Program-made: the position numbers and the translations under genes
Assembly (NCBI GenBank): GCA_947475995.1
Contig: CANJNI010000029.1
Coordinates: 1-58,894, forward strand
From: Beijerinckiaceae bacterium
Lineage (GTDB): Bacteria; Pseudomonadota; Alphaproteobacteria; Rhizobiales; Beijerinckiaceae
Length of the DNA: 58,894 bases
Direction: 5' to 3'
Part shown: in pieces, positions 52,279-58,894 of the stretch
Numbering within the stretch: the stretch's first letter is position 1
Layout: each line of letters starts with the position of its first letter
The notes under the pieces: generated by a model
What the model was told of the DNA's origin: nothing
What the model saw: only the letters and a program-made list of their open reading frames with translations
Databases searched by the model: none

Positions 52279-53279
52279 GCATGACGCATCCTGCCACTGC
52301 GGCTCCTGCGTCGCGCTGGCGCGCCATCGGACTGCGGCTTGCGGCGCTGCTGGGCGCTCTGGCTTTCGTCGGTGCGCTGCTGGCGGTCATAGGCTGGCTG
52401 CTGACGCCGGATGCGCCAGCCGTCGCGGCCAAAAATCCGTTCGGGCTGAAACTGCGGGAAGCGCCCGCGTCCTACAGTGGTCTCGGCGGCTTCATCATCG
52501 CCGCGCAGGCGCAATTCTATGCGCTCCTGACGTCGAGCGTCACGGCGCTGAAAGCGGGCGAGGAGGCGCTGTGGAGTCTTGCGCTGGTGGGCTTCGCCTA
52601 CGGGGTGTTCCACGCGGCCGGACCGGGCCACGGCAAAGGCGTCATCGCGGCCTATGTGGTGTCGCGGCGGCGCTCGGCGCTTTGTTCGGCAGGACTGAGC
52701 CTCGGGGCCGCCCTGCTGCAGGCATTGGTGGCGATCTCGCTTGTCGGCCTGTTCCGGGTGATTGCTTCGAGCGTGGCGATGACGCTCGGAGACGCAGCGC
52801 GCGGCATCGAACTTCTGAGTTTCGCGGGCCTGACGGTCTTCGGCCTCTATCTGCTCTGGAAGAAGTCGGACTGTGTGCTGCATGACGCGGGCGATGGAGC
52901 GAAGCCGGATCGCGATCAGGCTTTCGCCGCGAAAACTCCCTCCCGGTTCGAGGCGGCCGGCGTCATTGCGGCGGCCGGCATTCGCCCCTGTTCGGGCGCG
53001 ATCCTGCTGCTCGTGTTTTCGTCCTCGGTCGGCCTGTTCTGGCAGGGCGTTGCGGGTGCGCTGGCCATGGCGCTCGGCACCGCCATCACGACCAGCGCCA
53101 TCGGCCTTCTGGCGACGCTCGTCCGCCGGGGCATGTCGCGTCTCGGCGGCGCTTTCGGGGGGCGGGGGGCGCGACTGGTCGAAGGTGCGGAGCTTTGCGC
53201 CGCCGCCTTCGTGTGCCTGTTCGGGGCGATCCTTTTGTCCGGCATGTCGGGCGCAGGACTGCCGAACCTGATCGACTGA
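52275..53279 (+). CDS. NicO/RcnA-family nickel-cobalt transporter
   Basis: A 334-residue membrane protein with about seven hydrophobic segments. The hallmark FHAAGPGHGKGV (about 116-127) and IRPCSGAILLLVF (about 236-248) supply conserved His, Gly and Cys residues of the NicO family. Coupled to DUF1007 by a four-base overlap. Members either export or import Ni/Co. With a periplasmic DUF1007 partner import is often proposed, but direction cannot be deduced here. Confidence 0.9.
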   Translation: MSMTHPATAAPASRWRAIGLRLAALLGALAFVGALLAVIGWLLTPDAPAVAAKNPFGLKLREAPASYSGLGGFIIAAQAQFYALLTSSVTALKAGEEALWSLALVGFAYGVFHAAGPGHGKGVIAAYVVSRRRSALCSAGLSLGAALLQALVAISLVGLFRVIASSVAMTLGDAARGIELLSFAGLTVFGLYLLWKKSDCVLHDAGDGAKPDRDQAFAAKTPSRFEAAGVIAAAGIRPCSGAILLLVFSSSVGLFWQGVAGALAMALGTAITTSAIGLLATLVRRGMSRLGGAFGGRGARLVEGAELCAAAFVCLFGAILLSGMSGAGLPNLID

Positions 53280-53365
53280 GCCATCGGGACAATCTTCTGG
53301 AGACTTGAAAAGCGAACTGTTTCGCTTCATCCATCTGCGCGTCGGAACCAAAAAGAAGACACATC

Positions 53366-54664
53366 ATGCGCCAGATGAAACTCGGCCTGTTCTTCGCCCC
53401 CGGCGGGCATCATCTGGCGGCCTGGCGGCATCCCGACTCCTATCCGGCCGGGTTCGACGTCAGCTCCTACATTGCGATGGCGCAGACGGCCGAGCGCGGC
53501 CTGTTCGACATGCTGTTCGTCGCGGATGTCTATTCCATCACACCGACCGGAAAGCGCGCAGACACGTTCCGGTTCGAGCCTCTGACGCTTTTGTCGGCGC
53601 TGGCGATGGTGACGAAGAACATCGGGCTGGCGGCGACGGCGACGACATCCTTCAACGAGCCGTACAATGTGGCGAGGAAATTCTCCTCGCTCGATCACAT
53701 CAGCCGCGGCCGCGCGGCCTGGAACATCGTCACCTCGTCGTCGGCCACGGAGGCGCTCAACTTCGGCCTCGATGCGCATCTCGAACATGGCGCGCGTTAT
53801 CGGCGCGCCCACGAATTCGTCGAGGTGGTGCTCGGACTGTGGGACAGCTTCGCCGACAACGGCGTCGTCATTGACAAACCGAACGGTGTCTTTTTCGATC
53901 CGGCGCAGCTGCACATGCTCAATCACCAAGGCGAGCATTTCAAGGTGCGAGGACCGCTGACATTGCCGCGCTCGCCACAGGGTCGCCCGGTGCTGGTGCA
54001 GGCGGGCTCATCGGAGGTTGGCAAGGATCTCGCGGCGAAACATGCCGAAGTCGTCTTCACGATCCAGCGCGATCTGGCGGAAGCGCAGGCTTTCTACAAG
54101 GACATCAAGGCGCGTGCGGTTTCTTTCGGCCGCGATCCGGCGACGGCGCTCATCATGCCGGGCGTGATGCCCATCGTGGCGCGCACGAGACAAGAGGCGC
54201 AGGACAAATACGAGCAGTTGCAGGCGCTCATTCATCCGGAGGCCGGCATTGCGGGCCTGTCGCGCACGCTTGGAACCGATCTGCGGGGTTGCGATGTGAA
54301 TGGGCCGCTGCCGGATATCGATCCGGCGAAACTGACGCAGAGCCGCGCGGTGGGCATTCTGGCGCAGGCGCGGCGCGACGGGCTGACGGTGAAGCAGGTT
54401 TACGAAAAGCTGCTCGTCTCAAAGGGCCACCGGCAGATCATCGGCGCCCCGGAGGATGTTGCAGATACGTTGCAGGAATGGCTCGAAGCCGAAGGCGCGG
54501 ACGGCTACAACATCATGCCGGCGCAGACGCCGAACGGGCTCGACGATTTCGTCGAGCTTGTTGTGCCCGAACTGCAGAGGCGCGGGGTTTTCCGGAAGGC
54601 CTATGGCGGCTCGATGCTGCGCGATCATCTGGGACTGCCGCGCCCGCCCAACGCCTTCTTCTGA
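53366..54664 (+). CDS. NtaA/SnaA/DszA-type FMN-dependent monooxygenase
   Basis: A 432-residue luciferase-like flavin monooxygenase. MKLGLFFAPGGHHLAAWRHP, RAAWNIVTSSSATEALNFG, RYRRAHEFVEVVLGLWDSF and VLVQAGSSEVGKDLAAKHAE mark the NtaA/SnaA/DszA branch, which oxidises aminopolycarboxylates, pristinamycin or sulfones and works with a separate flavin reductase. None is adjacent. The start is ATG 53366 with a modest ribosome binding site; ATG 53375 is an alternative. It is more distant from the RutA-like protein at 38244. Substrate unknown. Confidence 0.88.
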   Translation: MRQMKLGLFFAPGGHHLAAWRHPDSYPAGFDVSSYIAMAQTAERGLFDMLFVADVYSITPTGKRADTFRFEPLTLLSALAMVTKNIGLAATATTSFNEPYNVARKFSSLDHISRGRAAWNIVTSSSATEALNFGLDAHLEHGARYRRAHEFVEVVLGLWDSFADNGVVIDKPNGVFFDPAQLHMLNHQGEHFKVRGPLTLPRSPQGRPVLVQAGSSEVGKDLAAKHAEVVFTIQRDLAEAQAFYKDIKARAVSFGRDPATALIMPGVMPIVARTRQEAQDKYEQLQALIHPEAGIAGLSRTLGTDLRGCDVNGPLPDIDPAKLTQSRAVGILAQARRDGLTVKQVYEKLLVSKGHRQIIGAPEDVADTLQEWLEAEGADGYNIMPAQTPNGLDDFVELVVPELQRRGVFRKAYGGSMLRDHLGLPRPPNAFF

Positions 54665-54669
54665 TGGAG

Positions 54670-54690
54670 GGAGCGCCGCCCGGGCGCTCC
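54670..54690. terminator. GC hairpin after the flavin monooxygenase gene
   Basis: GGAGCGCC (54670-54677) pairs with GGCGCTCC (54683-54690) around a five-base loop, directly after the stop at 54664 and before the end of the minus-strand small ORF. There is no T-run, so termination is only a guess. Confidence 0.35.
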
Positions 54691-54697
54691 GGCCATA

Positions 54698-54841
54698 TCA
54701 GCCTGCCAGCGACCCGTGCAGAACCGTCACAACGGCGCCTATGGCGACGACGAGACCGGCGATCATGAAGCGCGGAATCCAGAAATTGCGAGGCTGGGGG
54801 GCAGCCGGCTCGTCGGTCGTGGCAAAAAGTTTCGAATCCAT
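54698..54841 (-). CDS. small single-span membrane protein, 47 residues
   Basis: A 47-codon frame, MDSKLFATTDEPAAPQ, then RNFWIPRF and one hydrophobic segment (about residues 25-41, FMIAGLVVAIGAVVTVL) and a short tail HGSLAG. GGAG lies about six bases ahead of the ATG at 54841, and the composition (acidic soluble start, arginines just before the span) is what a real small membrane protein looks like. I do not recognise a family. It is transcribed opposite to the flavin monooxygenase and in the same direction as the genes to its right. Confidence 0.55.
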   Translation of the reverse strand: MDSKLFATTDEPAAPQPRNFWIPRFMIAGLVVAIGAVVTVLHGSLAG

Positions 54842-54970
54842 ATGACTCTCCAGAATGAATGGAACCACGTCCGGAAAGCTGAGCTGTTCGAAATAAGTTT
54901 GCTTTAAAATCGCTGGTTAACCGGCGCTAATCAGGAAGGTTGGGCGTTCCGTGGTTAATTGTTTGCGCTT

Positions 54971-56083
54971 TCAGGCATCGCCCCAGACTTCGTGCGCCAC
55001 TTCGACGGCGAGTTCGAGCTTCCGCTTCTCGATCTCCTGCGTGATCTTGTTGCCCTGCGCGGTGGAGGCGAAGCCGCATTGCGGGCTGATGCAGATCTGG
55101 TCGAGCGGCATGTAGCGCGCCGCCTCGTCGATCCGGCGTTTCAGATCGTCCTTCGATTCCAGCCCCGGCTCCTTCGAACTGATGAGGCCCAGCACCACGC
55201 GCTTGCCCTTGGGGACAAACCGCAACGGGGCGAAATCGCCGGCGCGCTCGGTATCGTATTCGAGGAAGAAGCCGTTCACATCGGTGATGTTGAACAGCGC
55301 ATCCGCCACCGGCTCGTAGCCGCCTTCGGCCATCCACATGCTGGCGTGATTGCCGCGGCATGTGTGGATGGTGACGTCCAGATTTTTCGGACGGTCGCTG
55401 ACGATGCGATTGATGATCTGCGCGTAAAGCTCGGGGAGCTTGCGGGGATTTTCGCCGTCCTGCGCGATCTGGTTGCAGATGCTTTCGTCGCACAGATTGG
55501 CGAAGGACACGTCGTCGAGCTGGAGGTAGGTGCAGCCCGCCGCGATCAGCGCGTCAATCTCGGTGCGATAGGCGTCCGTAATGTCGTTCCAGAAGCCCGC
55601 CATGTCCAGTTAGGCTTTCCGATCCACCACCTTCCGGCCGCCCCGCATGTGCATGTAGGTGGGGGAGGGGATGCAGAGCTTTGGCGTCTGTTTCACGACC
55701 GATTTCAGATAGGCGAAATGATCTGCCATGATGGGTTGCTGGTGGCGCACAGGCCCGTTGACGACCATCATGGATGACGTGGTGGCTGTCTCGCCGCCCT
55801 TGCCCTTGAAGGTGATCGTGTAGTCGCTTTTCGTCGCCGCGATGCCGTCGAAGCCGGTGAGGAAATCCACGAGCCAGTGCGCGCGGCGGAATTCTCCGTC
55901 GGTGATTGCTTTCAGGCCGGCGGATTCCTGCAATTGCACAACTTCGGAAATCGCCCGGTCCTCGATGGCGCGCAAGGCCGCAGCGTCGATCGTTCCCAAT
56001 GCGTGCTTGTTGCGGGCCTCGATCAGATAAGCGGGGCGCAGCAGGCTGCCGACATGATCGGCGCGAAAGGGAGCGATGGGCAT
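54971..56083 (-). pseudogene. MetE-like methyltransferase (YxjG/YxjH type) interrupted by one in-frame TAA
   Basis: Two frames, 56083-55610 (157 residues) and 55603-54971 (210 residues), are in the same phase and are separated only by TAA CTG GAC. Joined they give a normal 370-residue relative of the C-terminal catalytic half of cobalamin-independent methionine synthase: FRADHVGSLLRP at the start, ITDGEFRRAHW, then after the stop AGFWNDITDAYRTEI, TYLQLDD, the zinc-site HTCRGN, a Glu in FLEYDTERAG and the Cys in SPQCGFAS. The stop falls after GGRKVVDRKA where relatives have Tyr, so TAC to TAA is the simplest change. All zinc ligands lie after it. Either a recent nonsense mutation or a base-call error. 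Confidence 0.85.
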
Positions 56084-56108
56084 CGGGGATTCCTGTCCTG
56101 AAATGAAA

Positions 56109-56139
56109 ATGGCGTAACGGCGCGGGGCCGTTACGCCAT
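56109..56139 (-). terminator. intrinsic terminator of the first LivJ-like gene
   Basis: A perfect 13-bp stem, ATGGCGTAACGGC (56109-56121) with its complement at 56127-56139, and a five-base loop. Read on the minus strand it is followed by TTTTCATTT, and it lies just after the stop of the binding-protein gene at 56157. Confidence 0.75.
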
Positions 56140-56156
56140 GTTGACGCCGTCAGACC

Positions 56157-57308
56157 TTACTTCGGGTCTTTCTGGTTCTCGTAGGTCTTGAACTCGACGT
56201 TGTAGAGTTCGCCATCCTTCTTCTCGACCTTGCGGACATAGACGTTCTGGACGATGTCGCGCGTCTCGGGATCGATGGAGACCGGACCGCGCGGGCTGAC
56301 CCACGAGAGACCCTTGAAGGCTTCGATCAGCTTCGTGCCGTCGGTGTTGCCGCCGTTCTTCTCGATGGCCTTGTAGATGGCGTGGATGCCATCATAGCCG
56401 CCGACGCCGATGACGTTCGGGCGGCGGCCGTTGTTGGCCTTCTTGAACTCCTCGACGAACTTCTTGTTCTCCGGCGAGTCATGCGCGGCGGAGTAGTTGT
56501 AGCTCGTCACCATGCCGAGCACGCCGTCGCCCATGCCGTTGAGCTGGTCGTCATCGGTCACGTCGCCCGGGCCAATCACCTTGATGCCGGATTGCGGGAT
56601 GCCGCGATCCACAACCTGCTTCATCAGCGCGCCGGCCGTGGGGGCGGGCACGAAGAGGAAGAGCGCGTCGGGCTTGGCGTCCTTGGCGCGTTGCAGGAAA
56701 GGCGCAAAGTCCGGATCGGCCAGCGGAGCCTTCAGCTCCTGCATCACCTTGCCGCCGCCTGCTTCCAGCCGCTTCTTGAACGCTGCGGCTGCATCGAGGC
56801 CGGGGCCGTAATCGGAGAAGAGAGAAACGGCGCTCTTCACGCCGTTCTCGACCGCCCACTGGGCGACAGGCGCGGTGTTCTGCGGCAGGGTGAAGCTGAC
56901 GCGCACGAAATAGGGCGATGTGCCGACGATCATCGAGGTGCCGGCCACCATGATCACCGCAGGCACCTTGGCCTGCGTGATGACGGGACCGACCGCAAGC
57001 GCCAGCGGCGTCAGGCCGAAGCCGGAGATCACCGCGACCTTGTCGTTGACGATGAGTTCCTGCGCGAGGCGGCGCGTCACGTCCGGAACGCCGGTGTCGT
57101 CCTTGAAGATGAGCTCGATGGTCTTGTTGCCGACCTTCGTGCCGTTGAGTTGCTGATAGAGCTTGGCGCCGGCCATGATCTGCTGGCCCGATGCGGCCTG
57201 CGGGCCGGTCATCGGAGCGATCACGCCCACCTTGATGACATCCTGCGCCTGCGCGGCGCCGGTCAGAGCCAAAGTGGCCGCGACCAATCCTGTGCTTAAA
57301 GCTTTCAT
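56157..57308 (-). CDS. branched-chain amino acid-type ABC binding protein (LivJ-like), copy 1
   Basis: A 383-residue periplasmic protein of the Peripla_BP_6 (LivJ) family. It has a Sec signal (MKALSTGLVAATLALTGAAQA), then QDVIKVGVIAPMTGPQAASGQQ, FKDDTGVPDVTRRLAQEL, SDYGPGLDAAAAFKKR and the C-terminal KKDGELYNVEFKTYENQ. GGGGAG precedes ATG 57308. It is nearly colinear with the next gene, a recent tandem duplicate. No Liv permease or ATPase genes are in the window. Ligands of the family include amino acids, amides, urea and aromatic acids. Confidence 0.92.
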   Translation of the reverse strand: MKALSTGLVAATLALTGAAQAQDVIKVGVIAPMTGPQAASGQQIMAGAKLYQQLNGTKVGNKTIELIFKDDTGVPDVTRRLAQELIVNDKVAVISGFGLTPLALAVGPVITQAKVPAVIMVAGTSMIVGTSPYFVRVSFTLPQNTAPVAQWAVENGVKSAVSLFSDYGPGLDAAAAFKKRLEAGGGKVMQELKAPLADPDFAPFLQRAKDAKPDALFLFVPAPTAGALMKQVVDRGIPQSGIKVIGPGDVTDDDQLNGMGDGVLGMVTSYNYSAAHDSPENKKFVEEFKKANNGRRPNVIGVGGYDGIHAIYKAIEKNGGNTDGTKLIEAFKGLSWVSPRGPVSIDPETRDIVQNVYVRKVEKKDGELYNVEFKTYENQKDPK

Positions 57309-57362
57309 GTTGCTCTCCCCTTGTGGGACCCGGAACTTCGGTAGGGCTTGATAGGCTTCACG

Positions 57363-57386
57363 GGCGCGGCGGCGGACCGCCGCGCC
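57363..57386 (-). other. strong GC hairpin between tandem LivJ-like genes
   Basis: A 10-bp perfect stem, GGCGCGGCGG (57363-57372) and CCGCCGCGCC (57377-57386), with a four-base loop. It follows the stop of copy 2 (57403) in the transcription direction. There is no T-run, so it may stabilise the 3' end of the copy 2 message or attenuate read-through into copy 1. Confidence 0.5.
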
Positions 57387-57402
57387 AAAGCACGAGCGGA
57401 CG

Positions 57403-58554
57403 TTACTTCACGTCCTTCTGGTTTTCGTAGGTCTTGAACTCGACGTTGTAGAGTTCGCCGTCCTTCTTCTCGACCTTGCGGACATAGATGTTCTGGACGA
57501 TGTCGCGTGTCTCGGCGTCAATCGCGACCGGGCCGCGCGGGCTCATCCACGACAGGCCCTTGAAGGCTTCGATCAGCTTCGTGCCGTCGGTATTGCCGCC
57601 GTTCTTCTCGATCGCCTTGTAGATCGCCTGCATGCCGTCCCAGCCGCCCATGGCGTGCGCGTTCGGGCGACGGTTGTTGTTGGCCTTGCGGAATTCCTCG
57701 ACGAACTTCTTGTTCTCGGCGGATTCATGCGCGACCGAATAGTTGTAGGAGGTGATCATGCCCAGCACGGAATCGCCCATGCCGTTGATCTGGTCATCGT
57801 CCAGCACGTCGCCGGTGCCGATCACCTTGATGCCGTCGGCAATCAGGCCGCGATCCACGACCTGCTTCATGAGCGCGCCGGCCTGCGGGGCGGGCACGAA
57901 CATGAAGAGCGCATCGGGCTTCAGATCCTTGGCGCGCTGCAGGAAGGGCGAGAAATCCGGGTCCGCCAGCGGAGCCTTCAGTTCGGCCACGACCTGGCCG
58001 CCGCCGGCTTCGAGGCGCTTCTTGTAGGCGGCCGCAGCGTCGAGGCCCGGACCGTAATCGGACACGAGAGTCACGGCCTTCTTGACGCCGTTCTCCAGCG
58101 ACCACTGGGCCGACGGAGCCGTCAGCTGGGACATGGTGAAGCTGGCGCGCACGAAATAGGGCGAGGTGCCGACGATCATGCCGGTGGCGGCGACCATGAT
58201 GACGGCCGGAATCTTCGCCTGCGTGATGACGGGGCCGACCGCCAGGGCCAGCGGCGTCAGGCCGAAGCCGGCGAGGATCGAGACCTTGTCGTTGACGATC
58301 ATTTCCTGCGCGAGGCGGCGGGTCTGATCCGGGATGGCGGCATCGTCCTTGATGAGGATTTCGATGGTCTTGCCACCCGCCTTGTTGCCGTTAAGCTGCT
58401 GAAAGAGCTTCACTCCAGCCACGATCTGCTGTCCGGCGGCGGCCTGCGGCCCGGTCAGGGGGGCGATGAGGCCCACCTTGATGACGTCCTGCGCCTGCGC
58501 CATGCCTGCCCAGAGGGCAGAGGCGGCGAAAAGTCCGGCCTTCAGTAATTTCAT
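57403..58554 (-). CDS. branched-chain amino acid-type ABC binding protein (LivJ-like), copy 2
   Basis: A 383-residue paralogue of the gene at 56157-57308, the same length and with the same blocks (QDVIKVGLIAPLTGPQAAAG, KDDAAIPDQTRRLAQEM, KKRLEAGGGQVV, KDGELYNVEFKTYENQKD). The start ATG 58554 (signal MKLLKAGLFAASALWAGMAQA) has GGGGAAA upstream. The longer frame beginning at 58650 overlaps the control region and is not used. It is divergent from tuf, with 195 bases between. Changes between copies cluster in ligand-facing stretches such as TMSQLTAPSAQW versus TLPQNTAPVAQW, so specificity may differ. Confidence 0.92.
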   Translation of the reverse strand: MKLLKAGLFAASALWAGMAQAQDVIKVGLIAPLTGPQAAAGQQIVAGVKLFQQLNGNKAGGKTIEILIKDDAAIPDQTRRLAQEMIVNDKVSILAGFGLTPLALAVGPVITQAKIPAVIMVAATGMIVGTSPYFVRASFTMSQLTAPSAQWSLENGVKKAVTLVSDYGPGLDAAAAYKKRLEAGGGQVVAELKAPLADPDFSPFLQRAKDLKPDALFMFVPAPQAGALMKQVVDRGLIADGIKVIGTGDVLDDDQINGMGDSVLGMITSYNYSVAHESAENKKFVEEFRKANNNRRPNAHAMGGWDGMQAIYKAIEKNGGNTDGTKLIEAFKGLSWMSPRGPVAIDAETRDIVQNIYVRKVEKKDGELYNVEFKTYENQKDVK

Positions 58555-58673
58555 GTCGTTTCCCCAATTGACGCCGTTGGGCGGTCCTGTCGGTCGCCTT
58601 GAACCTCGATAGCCGTTTCCGGCCAGCGCCACCATAGCACAATGGTGCACCGGCCGGGCGGGGGTGGGGGTAC

Positions 58674-58701
58674 TTGAAGAATGGCCCGTTCGGCCTTATT
58701 G
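58674..58701 (+). promoter_or_regulatory. candidate tuf promoter
   Basis: TTGAAG (58674-58679), a 16-base spacer and TTATTG (58696-58701), about 50 bases before the tuf start. A short dyad, CACCAT/ATGGTG, lies just upstream (58630-58647). The -35 fits alphaproteobacterial housekeeping promoters; the -10 is weak. Confidence 0.35.
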
Positions 58702-58749
58702 GAGCGCCGCTTCCCACCCGCGCCGCTGGCGCGTCATCAGGACAGGACC

Positions 58750-58894
58750 ATGGCGAAAGAGAAGTTTTCGAGGAACAAGCCGCACTGCAACATTGGCACG
58801 ATTGGTCACGTTGACCATGGCAAGACGTCTTTGACGGCGGCGATCACGAAGGTTCTGGCGGAGACGGGCGGGGCGACGTTCACGGCCTACGACC
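58750..58894 (+). CDS. tuf: elongation factor Tu, N-terminal part (cut by window edge)
   Basis: The first 48 codons of EF-Tu: [19 protein letters not shown], then [19 protein letters not shown]. The GTP-binding P-loop GHVDHGKT is complete. EF-Tu carries aminoacyl-tRNA to the ribosome. AGGACAGGACC precedes the ATG at 58750. The upstream neighbour is a binding-protein gene rather than fusA, so this is probably not the copy in the str ribosomal operon but a separately transcribed one. Confidence 0.97.
   Translation, partial: MAKEKFSRNKPHCNIGTIGHVDHGKTSLTAAITKVLAETGGATFTAYD

Noticed and set aside
55610..55612. In-frame stop as a recoded amino acid codon
   Set aside because: The codon is TAA, not TGA or TAG, so selenocysteine or pyrrolysine insertion does not apply.
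54971..56083. MetE-like halves as two genuine separate genes
   Set aside because: Both parts are in one frame, separated by a single stop codon and two sense codons, and joined they match the normal length; no independent ribosome binding site is seen before the second half.

Overview
The window looks like chromosomal DNA of an alphaproteobacterium, probably Hyphomicrobiales. It is GC-rich and gene-dense, has many ATGA/TGATG start-stop overlaps, and carries several twin-arginine-type lipid-free solute-binding proteins and thiolase-like/DUF35 pairs. That placement is an inference from gene content; no rRNA is present. The left edge is the 5' end of an IS3-type transposase, followed by about 860 bases with no convincing intact gene but with strong palindromes and short repeats. 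The right edge is the 5' end of an elongation factor Tu gene, so the right third (a tRNA-Gly, a DUF1007/NicO metal pair, tuf) resembles core chromosome and the left two thirds resemble an accessory catabolic region.

Layout. (1) 942-8084, minus strand: a tightly coupled seven-gene operon with a Rieske oxygenase, a thiolase-like/DUF35 pair, a medium-chain dehydrogenase, an intradiol ring-cleavage dioxygenase, an isocitrate-lyase-superfamily protein and an acyl-CoA ligase. This is a plausible aromatic hydroxylation, ring-cleavage and CoA-thioester route. (2) 8206-18569: a 779-residue protein joining an AraC-type regulator to an acetamidase/formamidase-like enzyme, two tandem quinone-oxidoreductase-like proteins, a second Rieske oxygenase, a TauD-type dioxygenase, a peptide-type binding protein, a LigB-type dioxygenase and a free-standing formamidase-like enzyme. 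Rieske, oxidoreductase and formamidase each occur twice here. (3) 18615-27732: two complete Dpp/Opp-type ABC importers, each with its two ATPases fused in one chain, on opposite strands. (4) 27729-29189: an ATZ/TRZ-type amidohydrolase. (5) 29374-39975, plus strand: a ten-gene operon with a third Rieske oxygenase, a molybdenum hydroxylase (small 2Fe-2S subunit plus a fused Mo-FAD subunit with a four-cysteine loop), a split ThDP decarboxylase, an SsuABC/NMT1-type importer, and a RutA-like flavin monooxygenase next to a RutB-like amidohydrolase. (6) 40223-51155: a TMEM43-like membrane protein, another NMT1-type importer, orphan binding proteins, a second amidohydrolase and a second thiolase-like/DUF35 pair coupled to an SBP_bac_6 binding protein. 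(7) 51380-58894: tRNA-Gly(TCC), DUF1007 + NicO metal transport, an NtaA/DszA-type flavin monooxygenase, a 47-codon membrane peptide, a MetE-like gene broken by one in-frame TAA, two tandem branched-chain-amino-acid-type binding proteins and tuf.

How it may work together (inference): the region is a scavenging and catabolism cluster for amide-bearing or N-heterocyclic and aromatic compounds. Nine solute-binding proteins bring substrates in. Rieske and molybdenum enzymes hydroxylate them, flavin, intradiol and extradiol enzymes open rings, formamidase-like, RutB-like and amidohydrolase enzymes cleave C-N bonds, and CoA ligase, lyase, thiolase-like and ThDP enzymes process the chains. The best candidates for undescribed biology are the AraC-formamidase fusion and the ten-gene Mo hydroxylase/RutAB-like operon.
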